A DNA stretch of 64,000 nucleotides, from assembly GCA_020444165.1 (NCBI GenBank), contig JAHLLK010000010.1, forward strand, positions 47,428-111,427, given 5' to 3'. The translations under genes were made by a program, and so were the position numbers. A model generated the notes under the pieces. That model saw nothing but the letters and a program-made list of their open reading frames with translations. It had not been told where the DNA came from and ran no database searches. The DNA comes from Deltaproteobacteria bacterium (GTDB taxonomy: Bacteria > Desulfobacterota > Desulfarculia > Desulfarculales > Desulfarculaceae). Positions 41,476 to 48,622 of this stretch are shown here, piece after piece (positions within the stretch are counted from its first letter, which is position 1; each line of letters begins with the position of its first letter).

Positions 41476-41510
41476 GAAAAGGCGACGCCCGCCCCCCAAG
41501 GGGAGCGGGC
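41476..41510 (-). terminator. Terminator after the Usp gene
   Basis: Minus strand hairpin CGCCCGCTCCCC/GGGGGGCGGGCG (41485-41510) followed shortly by CTTTTCCCC. It is 24 bp beyond the Usp stop codon and should end the TetR-Usp message. Confidence 0.6.
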
Positions 41511-41533
41511 GCGAAATTCGCCTCAGGGGCAGG

Positions 41534-41974
41534 TCAGCGCACGATGAGGCAGTCGCAGGGGGCCTTGCGGCAGACCCGCTCGGCCACCGAACCCAACAGC
41601 ACCAGCCCCATGCCGGAGAGCCCGGCCGAGCCCATGACCACCAGATCGGCCCCGGTTTCCCGCAGATGGTCCAGGATTTCTACGCTGGGGTAGCCCCGGC
41701 GCAGCATGATCTGGCAGGCGGGGCCGCCGCAACGGGCCAGGTAGTTCTCCTCGATGTGGCGTTGCAGCTTGCCCACGATCTCCTCGTCGGGGATCCTGGA
41801 GGGTTTCTTGGGCGGCTCCTCGCCGGGCACCAGCGGCAGACCCGGCACGACCACGTGCAGGATGGTCAGGTCGGCGCCTTCCCGGGTGGCCAGGCCCCGG
41901 GCCTTTTCAAAAGCGCGGTCGGAGTGCTCCGAGAAGTCCAGGCAGATCACGATATGCCGGTAGGGCTCCGCCAA
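41534..41974 (-). CDS. Universal stress protein (UspA family)
   Basis: A 146-residue UspA-fold protein. HIVICLDFSEHSDRAFEKA is the N-terminal strand and helix with the conserved Asp. VVMGSAGLSGMGLVLLGSVAERV near 115 fits the ATP-binding pattern G-2x-G-9x-G-S, so this is likely the nucleotide-binding kind. CDCLIVR is the usual C-terminus. It lies 19 bp after a TetR-type regulator gene and is likely co-transcribed with and controlled by it. Confidence 0.92.
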   Translation of the reverse strand: MAEPYRHIVICLDFSEHSDRAFEKARGLATREGADLTILHVVVPGLPLVPGEEPPKKPSRIPDEEIVGKLQRHIEENYLARCGGPACQIMLRRGYPSVEILDHLRETGADLVVMGSAGLSGMGLVLLGSVAERVCRKAPCDCLIVR

Positions 41975-41993
41975 ACCTTGCCCCCTTTCCCAG

Positions 41994-42605
41994 TTACTTC
42001 AGGATCATGGTCAGCATGGCCGATTCCTGGCGGGCCAGGAAGTCGGAGAAGCTCAGGCCGATTTTCTTGAAATGCCACTGCTTCAGGGCCCAGAGATGGC
42101 CCATCATCACCAGGTCGTAGGCGGCCAGATCGCTGTCCAGCACGGAGAACTCGGCGGCGCCGATGCCTTCTTCCAGTATGGACTTGAATTTTTGCTGGAT
42201 GGCCAGCTCCAGCTCCATCACCCGCTTGAGGCCCAGCTTGTCCAGGGTGCGGGAGTAACGGTAGACCAGGAGCACCTTGGGGGCCTGTTGGTCCACCACC
42301 TTCAAGAACTGCCGGAAAGCCGCCACCAGCTTCTTGCGGGGGGAAGCGCCGGTTTCGTCAAACTCGGCCAGGCCCTCGGCGAATTGCTGCTGCAAGGTTT
42401 CCATGATGAGCAGCATGATGTCGGCCGGTTTTTTCACGAACTGGTAGGTGACCGGCACGCTCACCCCGGCCGCGCTGGCGATGTCCTCCACCGTGGCATG
42501 CTGGCCCTTTTTCTCATAGAGCTTGGAAGCGGCCTCCACGATGCGGCTCTTGATCTCCGCCATATCTTGATCCGCGCCGCCTTGGCGACTTTTATCCTCG
42601 GCCAT
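41994..42605 (-). CDS. TetR/AcrR-family transcriptional regulator
   Basis: A 203-residue regulator with the helix-turn-helix at about residues 20-65 (IVEAASKLYEKKGQHATVED, VSVPVTYQFVKKPADIM). The C-terminal ligand domain is all alpha (FRQFLKVVDQQAPKVLLVYR). In the recognition helix VPVTYQFVKK replaces the more usual ATLYRHFPSK. It precedes the Usp gene by 19 bp. The next upstream sequence is a 481-bp repeat, so its promoter is either inside that repeat or in the 140 bp between. The ligand is unknown. Confidence 0.88.
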   Translation of the reverse strand: MAEDKSRQGGADQDMAEIKSRIVEAASKLYEKKGQHATVEDIASAAGVSVPVTYQFVKKPADIMLLIMETLQQQFAEGLAEFDETGASPRKKLVAAFRQFLKVVDQQAPKVLLVYRYSRTLDKLGLKRVMELELAIQQKFKSILEEGIGAAEFSVLDSDLAAYDLVMMGHLWALKQWHFKKIGLSFSDFLARQESAMLTMILK

Positions 42606-43222
42606 GCCCTTCCTCCCCGGAAAAGATGCTCCGGCTCGCGCCGGGTCTTTTACTTCAGTTTATCAAAGCCACATTCCCGGGCGATTGTAAAACTGTGAGA
42701 GAAAACGCACAAGGAAGAAAAGAAGTTGTGCATAAATGCCGGGGCCTAGCCCGGATATTTCATGAAAACCGGGCGGCCGGCTGCGCCAGATGCCCGCCGG
42801 CTGCGTTGCGGGCATCGCTCCAACCTGGGCGTAGCTTTGGCTACGCCTCTCGAGAGCATTGCACGGGGCGTCCTGCCCCGTGCAATGTCGGCTTGGCAAA
42901 AACGTGACTCCACCCCAGCAAGCAGAGCTTGCCGGGGGCCCGGGTTTTGCCAAGCCTCACGAATAACAAACCTTTCAGGTTTGTTATTCGGCGGGCCATC
43001 CACGGGGTCCCCAAACAAGCGAAGCTTGTTTGGGGTGAATCCGTGGCCCGCACGAGACCATTGCACCCAAAAACTATCAAAAAATTAGATAACAGATTGT
43101 TATTATTATTGTTCGTCAGAAAATACCGTGCAATGGTCTCAAATGGGAGAATGTTGGTTTAAAACTTGAGCTAAATCATTCTTTTGTCGAGGTAGCCACC
43201 CGGCCCCCATGAAATGTCCGGG
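42606..43222. other. 617-bp non-coding region filled by a repeat
   Basis: Positions 42746-43226 are one inverted-end element holding multi-hairpin repeat E. The remaining 42606-42745 contains the upstream region of the TetR gene, moderately AT-rich, with no confident promoter. No gene is seen. Confidence 0.55.
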
Positions 43223-43226
43223 CTAG
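42746..43226. repeat. 481-bp inverted-end element enclosing multi-hairpin repeat, copy E
   Basis: Ends CTAGCCCGGATATTTCATG (42746-42764) and CATGAAATGTCCGGGCTAG (43208-43226) are 19-bp inverted repeats with one mismatch. Inside: the GCGTAGC..GCTACGC hairpin (about 42827-42845), then H1 CATTGCACGGGGC-GTCCT-GCCCCGTGCAATG (42857-42887), H2 GCTTGGCAAAA/TTTTGCCAAGC (42891-42955), H3 CGAATAACAAACC/GGTTTGTTATTCG (42960-42990), H4 GCGGG../..CCCGC with inner CCCCAAACAAGC/GCTTGTTTGGGG (42991-43051), and H5 GAGACCATTGCA/TGCAATGGTCTC (43054-43140) with an AT-rich 63-nt loop. The right end holds the stop codon of the glycosyltransferase gene. Confidence 0.8.
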
Positions 43227-44416
43227 CTGGCGACGGGGCCGCTGGTCCCCACGGCTCGCTGGTAAAGCCCCAGGAGCCGGGCCATGAGGGGGGCGGGCGC
43301 GAACTCCTCCCGCACCAGGCGAGCCCCGGCCCGGCCCAGGGCCGCGGCCAGGGCCGGGTCCCCGGCCAGACGGTCCGCCGCGCCGGCCAGGGCCGCGGGG
43401 TCGCCGGGCGGCACCAACAGGCCGTTCTCGCCCTCCCGCAGCCAGTCCGCCACCCCGCCCACCCGGCTGGCCACCACCGGCCGGCCCAGGGACAGGGCCT
43501 CCAGGCCCACGATGCCAAAGGGCTCGGCCCACAGGCTGGGCAGCCACACGCTGCGGGCGCCGGCCAGGAGCTGGCGCATGGCCGGGCGGTCGGCCCAGCC
43601 GGCCCAGCGCAGGCGCCCCCCGGAGCGTTCCGCCGCCCGGGCCACCTCCCCGGCCAGGCCGCCGTCGCCGGCCACCACCAGGGGCAGGCCGCCGGCCAGG
43701 AGCCGGGCCGCGGCCAGGGCCACCCGGACCCCCTTGGCCCCCACCAGGCGGCAGGCCAGCAGGTGGTAGTCCCCGGGCCCGGCCGGGGCTTCGTCCGGAG
43801 CCGGGTCCAGGCCCTGGGGGAAGGGCGGCAGCACCGCCACCCAGCCCGGGCTGCCCCCGGCCCGGGCCAGGAGCCCGGCCATGTAGCGGCTCAGGGTGAT
43901 CACCCCCCGGAAGCCGGCCAGGGCAGCCAGACGGGCCCGGGTGAGGTCCGTGAGCCGCGCGGCGTAGTCCGGGTCCCTGAGGCAGGCCGGGCAGCCGGGG
44001 CCCAGCGGGGCCTCGCAGGCCGCGCCGTCAGGGCGCAGCATGCCCCGGCCCGGGCAGACCAGGCGGTGGTCCTGCATGGTCATCACCGCTGGCGCCAGCC
44101 GGGGGGCCAGGGCCAACAGGCCCGGGTCCATGAGGTTGTGCACGTGGATCAGCTCGGGGCGGAATTCCGCGGCCAGGGCGGTGAGCCGGCGGCGGGCCGC
44201 CTCGCCGCCCCGGGGGGCCAGGCCGCTCCGGTCCAGGCCCTTCACCCGCCGCCAGGGCCCCAGGGCGGCCCGTTCGGCCGGGGGAAGGCTCTGATCATCG
44301 CGGCCCACGGCCAACAGGGTGGTGGCCCGGCCCTGCAACGCGTCCAGGAGGGCCAGGAGATGGCGGTCGGCGCCTCCCCGGGCGGAGAGGCGGTCGTGCA
44401 GGTGCAGGATTCTCAT
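43223..44416 (-). CDS. Glycosyltransferase family 4-type protein
   Basis: A 397-residue GT-B glycosyltransferase. The N-terminal half begins MRILHLHDRLSARGGADRHL, with IHVHNLMDPGLLAL and a Cys-rich insert (VCPGRGMLRPDGAACEAPLG, then GCPACLRDPDY) around 125-150 that could bind a metal. The C-terminal half has HLLACRLVGAKGVRVAL, the sugar-nucleotide domain, and the E-x7-E motif in EPFGIVGLEALSLGRPVVAS. It probably builds a surface polysaccharide or LPS part. It stands alone: the VOC gene is 70 bp upstream, the repeat starts inside its stop codon downstream. The acceptor and sugar cannot be told. Confidence 0.85.
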   Translation of the reverse strand: MRILHLHDRLSARGGADRHLLALLDALQGRATTLLAVGRDDQSLPPAERAALGPWRRVKGLDRSGLAPRGGEAARRRLTALAAEFRPELIHVHNLMDPGLLALAPRLAPAVMTMQDHRLVCPGRGMLRPDGAACEAPLGPGCPACLRDPDYAARLTDLTRARLAALAGFRGVITLSRYMAGLLARAGGSPGWVAVLPPFPQGLDPAPDEAPAGPGDYHLLACRLVGAKGVRVALAAARLLAGGLPLVVAGDGGLAGEVARAAERSGGRLRWAGWADRPAMRQLLAGARSVWLPSLWAEPFGIVGLEALSLGRPVVASRVGGVADWLREGENGLLVPPGDPAALAGAADRLAGDPALAAALGRAGARLVREEFAPAPLMARLLGLYQRAVGTSGPVAS

Positions 44417-44486
44417 GGGCGCACCCGAGCGGCCCGCGGAGGCAGGCCGCGGGAGGGCGGGGGCGCCGTGACGGGCGGCGGAAGCC

Positions 44487-44966
44487 TCAGCCGGCCAGCT
44501 TCCTCACCAACTCCACGGGGATGCTGGTGCGTTTGGCGATCTCCTGGTCCGAGAGGCCGTGGCTCTTGAGCCGCCGCACGGCCAGGTCCATGCCCTCGGC
44601 CAGCTCCACGATGTGGCCGTCCGGGTCCATGAGCCGGAAGATGCGTTGGCCCCAGGCCTGCTCCTGGATAGGGTGCAGGATGGTGGCCCCGGCTTCGCCC
44701 ACCCGCTCCCACAGGGCGTCCAGGTCGGCGGTCTCGAAACGGATTTGCAGGTTGCGCCGGCCCAGGCGGCCGCCGTCGTCCATGACCTCGCGGCCGAAGA
44801 TGCTTTTGGTGGCGTGCCCGGCCTGCCAGAAGGAGATGCCCCCGGCCAGGGTCACGCGGGTGTCTCCCGCGCTGATCACCTGTTGGCCCAGGAGGTCCTC
44901 GTAAAACTCCCGGCTGCGGTGAGCGTCCCGCACGAAAACCGCCACGCCCTTGAATGCTGTGCTCAT
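44487..44966 (-). CDS. VOC-superfamily protein (glyoxalase/dioxygenase fold) with helix-turn-helix-like tail
   Basis: A 159-residue protein with two beta-alpha-beta-beta-beta modules: VAVFVRDAHRSREFYEDLLG and ETADLDALWERVGEAGA, ending IFRLMDPDGHIVELAEGMD, where His and Glu are typical metal ligands. The last 30 residues (SHGLSDQEIAKRTSIPVELV) form a tight helix-turn-helix-like unit not normally part of VOC proteins. It could bind DNA or another protein, or simply be a helical hairpin. The gene lies 51 bp after the dehydratase activator gene on the same strand, so it may belong to that operon; a CoA-ester or related role is an inference. Confidence 0.8.
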   Translation of the reverse strand: MSTAFKGVAVFVRDAHRSREFYEDLLGQQVISAGDTRVTLAGGISFWQAGHATKSIFGREVMDDGGRLGRRNLQIRFETADLDALWERVGEAGATILHPIQEQAWGQRIFRLMDPDGHIVELAEGMDLAVRRLKSHGLSDQEIAKRTSIPVELVRKLAG

Positions 44967-45017
44967 GCTGCCTCTTCCCTGGGACCCGCCGGGGGCGGTC
45001 CCGCTTGCCGGTGGAGG

Positions 45018-45797
45018 TTATGACGCCTCCCGGCGGGCCAGGATCGCCGCGCCCAGGGCTCCCACGATTTGGGGCTCGGGAGCCACCAGGATGCGGTCCC
45101 CCAACTTTTCCTCGAACAGAGCCACCACGCCCCGGTTCTTGGCCACGCCGCCGCTCATGGCGACCTTGCCGGGCTCTCCCAGTGATTTGACCATATTCCA
45201 CACCCGGTTGACCACCGCGCGGTGTATTCCCTTGACGATTTGGTCGGTGGGGTGGTTGTTGGCCACCAGGCTCACCACCTCGCTTTCGGCGAACACCGTG
45301 CAAACGCTGGAGATTTTCACCTCGCCCCCGGCGGCCAGGGAAAGCTCGCCCAGCCGCTCCAGGCCCACTTGCAGCTTGGCGGCCATGACCTCCAGGAAGC
45401 GGCCGGTGCCGGCGGCGCATTTGTCGTTCATGGTGAAGTCCTGCACCTTGCCGCGGGCGTCCACCTTGATCACCTTGGAATCCTGGCCCCCGATGTCGAT
45501 GACCGTCTGCACCCCGGGGAAGAGATGGGCCGCGCCCACCCCGTGACAGGAGATCTCGGTCACCCGCTTGTCCGCCTTTTCCAGGGAGACCCGGCCGTAA
45601 CCCGTGGCCACGGTGGAGACCACGTCCCCGGCCCCCGCGCCGGCCCGCGCCAGGGCCTCGGCCAGGGCCTGGGCCGCGGCCCGGCTGCTGTTGGCCCCGG
45701 TCTCCACCACGCTCCAGGCGGCCAGCTCGCCGGCTTCGTTCAAGAGCACCACATCCGTGGAAAGAGATCCAATGTCCACGCCGCAGTAGAAAGGCAT
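45018..45797 (-). CDS. BadF/HgdC-type ATPase, activator of 2-hydroxyacyl-CoA dehydratase
   Basis: ATP-driven electron-injecting activator, 259 residues, of the ASKHA fold. YCGVDIGSLSTDVVLL is phosphate 1, TVIDIGGQDSKVI phosphate 2, and VAMSGGVAKNRGV adenosine. NDKCAAGTGRFLE and SSVCTVFAESEV carry the Cys that hold the [4Fe-4S] cluster at the dimer interface. The 260-residue length fits the homodimeric HgdC kind rather than the two-subunit BcrA/D. The ATG at 45797 overlaps the stop of the preceding dehydratase subunit (TGATG). It passes low-potential electrons to that enzyme. Oxygen-sensitive, hence an anaerobic setting. Confidence 0.92.
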   Translation of the reverse strand: MPFYCGVDIGSLSTDVVLLNEAGELAAWSVVETGANSSRAAAQALAEALARAGAGAGDVVSTVATGYGRVSLEKADKRVTEISCHGVGAAHLFPGVQTVIDIGGQDSKVIKVDARGKVQDFTMNDKCAAGTGRFLEVMAAKLQVGLERLGELSLAAGGEVKISSVCTVFAESEVVSLVANNHPTDQIVKGIHRAVVNRVWNMVKSLGEPGKVAMSGGVAKNRGVVALFEEKLGDRILVAPEPQIVGALGAAILARREAS

Positions 45798-47125
45798 CAA
45801 GCAGCCTCCCGCCCGTGCTCCAGGGCTTCGAAAAAGGCTTCCAGGCGGGTCTTGGCCTGCTCTTCAGACCACACCCGGTAGTCGGTGATATCCGCCTCCA
45901 GAACCACGCTGGGCACTCCCAGGCGCTCCATCAACAGGCGTTTCAGATCGTACTGGCCCACGGAGTAGGGCTTGCAGGAACGGGCCGAGTGGATGACCAG
46001 GCCGTCCACCTGGTACTCGTGGATGAGCCGCTCCATGAGGGACAGGCGGCTGTTCAGGTTGTTGTTCAGGATCACCAGGCTGTAGGTCTTGGCCAGGGAT
46101 TCGAAAGGCTTGGCCGCGTCCATGTGCAGGGAGTTCTGCCCCCAGGCGTTGGTGTAGGTGGCGGTGACGAAGTTCATCTTGCGCGCGGCGAACAGCTCGG
46201 ACAATTCGCGCACTTTGTACCAGATGGCGATGTTGTCCCACATGAGCCGGAACTTTTCTTCTTTCAGCGCCCCTATGCCCCGGACCACCCGGTCGTTCAG
46301 CTCGGCCAAGAGCATGACGTAATAGTCGCGGGCCACGGGCAGCCCCCGGAGGCTCACGATGGGGGCCAGGTGGATGAAGGCGTCGAAGATGGTCATGGGC
46401 GCGGGGCGGTTCTTCATGGTGGCCAGCACCTCGCCCCAGAGGCCCGAGGACTCCTTGGCCAGGGACACCACCTGCTGGAAGCGGGCCTCGGAATAACGCT
46501 TGCCGGAGACCTGCTCCAATACCGGGATCATCTCCTCCAACTGCCGCACCATGTAGGTGAGGTCGGCCTCGGTGAGGTCGGTGAAGTTGTAGGGGGTGTC
46601 GAAGATCAACAACGGGATGTTCAGGTAGTGGGCCAGGGCCTTGTACCAGTAGGCCACGGTCTGGCAGATGTTGTTGGAACAGAACAGGATATCGGGCTTG
46701 GGCAGCCGGCCGGCCGGGGTCTTGCCCGAGAAGAAATGCCCCAGGTCGATGCGGGCGTAGGAGCAGAGGTCGGGGTGGTAGCCCTTTTCCTCCGCGGCCT
46801 GGCAGATCTCCGGGCCCATCTTCTGGGCCCCGCACAGGGCGCCGTGGTTCTCGGGATAGATCGTGTAGAAATCAAAGGCCCGCAAGAGCTCCACCGGCGC
46901 GCCGCTGGCCACCCAGGCCACGGGGCGCGCCCCGGTGGCGTAACGGGCCAGGAAATAGTGCCGGGTCATGATCTCCTTGAGGCGCTTGGCGCTGGCCAAA
47001 GGCGGCCCGAAGTCGGGGTTGGGCTGCCGGGTCCGGGGCTTCTTGGCCGCCTTGCCCAGACGCATCAGGGCCGGGGCGCCCAGGTCCTTCATGAATTGGA
47101 ATTGCAGGCTGTTCACCAGAGTCAT
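45797..47125 (-). CDS. 2-hydroxyacyl-CoA dehydratase / benzoyl-CoA reductase BcrB-like subunit
   Basis: A 442-residue subunit of the HgdB/BcrB/C family. Candidate [4Fe-4S] ligands are Cys in ENHGALCGAQKM (near 98), GYHPDLCSYARIDLG (near 121), FCSNNICQT (near 149-154) and HSARSCKPYSVGQYD (near 383). The total length and the arrangement fit the larger, BcrB-like subunit. Together with the 361-residue partner upstream and the BadF activator downstream it forms a three-gene set able to dehydrate a 2-hydroxyacyl-CoA or reduce an aromatic acyl-CoA. The substrate cannot be read; the single activator favours the dehydratase type. Confidence 0.88.
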   Translation of the reverse strand: MTLVNSLQFQFMKDLGAPALMRLGKAAKKPRTRQPNPDFGPPLASAKRLKEIMTRHYFLARYATGARPVAWVASGAPVELLRAFDFYTIYPENHGALCGAQKMGPEICQAAEEKGYHPDLCSYARIDLGHFFSGKTPAGRLPKPDILFCSNNICQTVAYWYKALAHYLNIPLLIFDTPYNFTDLTEADLTYMVRQLEEMIPVLEQVSGKRYSEARFQQVVSLAKESSGLWGEVLATMKNRPAPMTIFDAFIHLAPIVSLRGLPVARDYYVMLLAELNDRVVRGIGALKEEKFRLMWDNIAIWYKVRELSELFAARKMNFVTATYTNAWGQNSLHMDAAKPFESLAKTYSLVILNNNLNSRLSLMERLIHEYQVDGLVIHSARSCKPYSVGQYDLKRLLMERLGVPSVVLEADITDYRVWSEEQAKTRLEAFFEALEHGREAA

Positions 47126-47183
47126 GACGGCTCTCCGGCCTCGGGCGGTCCGGCCGCCCCAGGCGCAACACTTCGTTTATCCT

Positions 47184-48269
47184 TTACAGCATTTCCACCA
47201 GGGCTTCCACCCGGGTGGCCATCTGGCCGCTCAAGCCCTGGTGCAGCTCGCCGTCCATCACCAGGGTGGCCAGGCCGTCTTTTTTCAGACCTTCCACCAG
47301 TTGCGGCACATCGAACAGCTCGGGCTCGCAGAACTTCACCAGATTGAAGATCACCGCCTTGGCTCCCGTCTGTTGCACCAGCCCCCGGAGCCAGGAGAGG
47401 CGCTCGGCAATGGGGGAGTTCTTGCTGGAGCAGGGGGGCAGGGCCAGGTAGGTCGCGGTGAGGGTCTCCCAGGGGTCGGCGGCCTGGGCCGGCGGAGCCA
47501 GGAGCCGGCGGCTCATGGACAAGAGATCGTCGTGGGCCACCCGCACCCCCGGCTCGTCCAGGAGGTCCAACAGCTCCACCGGGTTGGGCAGCACCCCCGA
47601 GAGGATCACCGCCGGGCCCCCCGCGGGCTCGCCCTGGTGGGTGGCCAGGAACTCCTCCCAGAGGGGGAACAGGTCCCCCGGCTCCAAATACTCGGCCAGA
47701 CGGAGCATCCGGTAGAACTCGCGGTTGGAGCAGGCCAGGCGGCCCGCGGCCCGGAGTTCGTAGAACCGGCCGGCCAGGGCATGGAGCATTTGCCCCGCGG
47801 CCACGGCCTCGGCCAGGCGGGCCGGGTCCAGGGGACCGGCCAGCTCGCCCAGGCGCTCGGCCAGGGCGGCCAACTGATCCCGGTAGTAGGCGCGGGAGGA
47901 GGCGCGGTAAGGGGCCTTGGGGTGGTAGAAGAAGTAGCAGGGCAGCGAGAGGCCCAGGTAGTCATGCACCACGCTGGCCAGGTTCTGCACCGAGTCGCAG
48001 GTGTGGGGGAACAAAAACCCGTCCACCCCCGCGGCCCCGCCATTGAGCACCAGCTCCAGGCCCTGCATGACCACGGGGCAGATGTAGCTCTGCAAATGGG
48101 CCCCGGCGCTGGCGACTTCCAGGGGCGGGTCCCAGATCTCCAGCGGTGAGAGGCCCAAGGCCCAGAGGATCTCCCGGGGATACTGGGCCGGAAAAACGCC
48201 CAGGAGCTTGCGCCCGCGTCCCTGGAGGGTTTGCATGTATTGTTTGCGGCTGGGTATGTCCAGAGGCAC
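47184..48269 (-). CDS. 2-hydroxyacyl-CoA dehydratase / benzoyl-CoA reductase BcrC-like subunit
   Basis: A 361-residue family member, smaller than its partner. It starts near MPLDIPSRKQYMQTLQG from a GTG at 48269 with AAGGGGG six bases upstream (a TTG three bases earlier is possible). GVFPAQYPREILWALGLSPL and FLFPHTCDSVQNLASV (Cys near 91), Cys in YLALPPCSSKNSP and NLVKFCEPELFDVPQLVEGL are typical, the last Cys and Glu being close to the substrate in known structures. It is the first gene of the three-gene operon. The gap of 58 bp to the next gene shows no terminator. Confidence 0.86.
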   Translation of the reverse strand: MPLDIPSRKQYMQTLQGRGRKLLGVFPAQYPREILWALGLSPLEIWDPPLEVASAGAHLQSYICPVVMQGLELVLNGGAAGVDGFLFPHTCDSVQNLASVVHDYLGLSLPCYFFYHPKAPYRASSRAYYRDQLAALAERLGELAGPLDPARLAEAVAAGQMLHALAGRFYELRAAGRLACSNREFYRMLRLAEYLEPGDLFPLWEEFLATHQGEPAGGPAVILSGVLPNPVELLDLLDEPGVRVAHDDLLSMSRRLLAPPAQAADPWETLTATYLALPPCSSKNSPIAERLSWLRGLVQQTGAKAVIFNLVKFCEPELFDVPQLVEGLKKDGLATLVMDGELHQGLSGQMATRVEALVEML

Positions 48270-48396
48270 CAACTACCCCCTTTGGTTAAAGTGCTCGGGA
48301 ACCATGTTCCGCGTCCTGAACGAAGGCCCGGGACGAGGGGAGCGTAGAGCGTATTGTAACGCTGAACCGGTATCTGCTTGAAATCAATTTAATCGT

Positions 48397-48488
48397 AACG
48401 CCGCGGCGTTGAGGGTTGGCGGAACTGGCCCCCCGGTTAACTGAACCACGGCTCACTGAGTCTAGAGGCCGGCCCGCCCCCCTGTCAA
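48397..48488 (-). promoter_or_regulatory. Dehydratase operon promoter and palindrome
   Basis: Minus strand: TTGACA (48488-48483), 18 bp, TAGACT (48464-48459). About 45 bp downstream the perfect palindrome AACGCCGCGGCGTT (48397-48410) may be a repressor site or a hairpin in the 5' leader. The leader to the GTG start would be about 180 bases. Confidence 0.5.
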
Positions 48489-48566
48489 GCGTGCAATGGC
48501 CGTGGCCCGCCGGGACAATCCCGCGGCAATTCCGGGGGTTGGCCGGGGCGGCCGCCCGCGGGGGCC

Positions 48567-48599
48567 AAAAAGGAGGCGGGGCTCCGGGGAGCCCCGCCT
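48567..48599 (-). terminator. Terminator after ccsA
   Basis: Perfect 12-bp hairpin AGGCGGGGCTCC/GGAGCCCCGCCT (48574-48599, loop GG plus closing) followed on the minus strand by CCTTTTTGG. It is 24 bp past the ccsA stop codon and ends the resB-ccsA message. Confidence 0.8.
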
Positions 48600-48622
48600 G
48601 GTGCTTCGGAAAGGAGGGCCGG

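Larger units (their letters stand above)
40958..41533. other. 576-bp non-coding region containing an inverted-end repeat
   Basis: Lies between glnS and the Usp gene. Positions 41021-41280 are a CCCGGATATTTCATG-type element. From 41281 to 41475 the sequence is GC-rich with no ORF of substance; then comes the Usp terminator. TTGACA on the minus strand at 41440-41435 has no convincing -10 box. Confidence 0.5.
48270..48622. other. 353-bp region upstream of the dehydratase operon
   Basis: Contains a promoter (48459-48488), a perfect 14-bp palindrome AACGCCGCGGCGTT (48397-48410) inside the would-be leader, and the ccsA terminator (48567-48599). About 48330-48400 is AT-richer. No ORF is supported. 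Confidence 0.55.
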
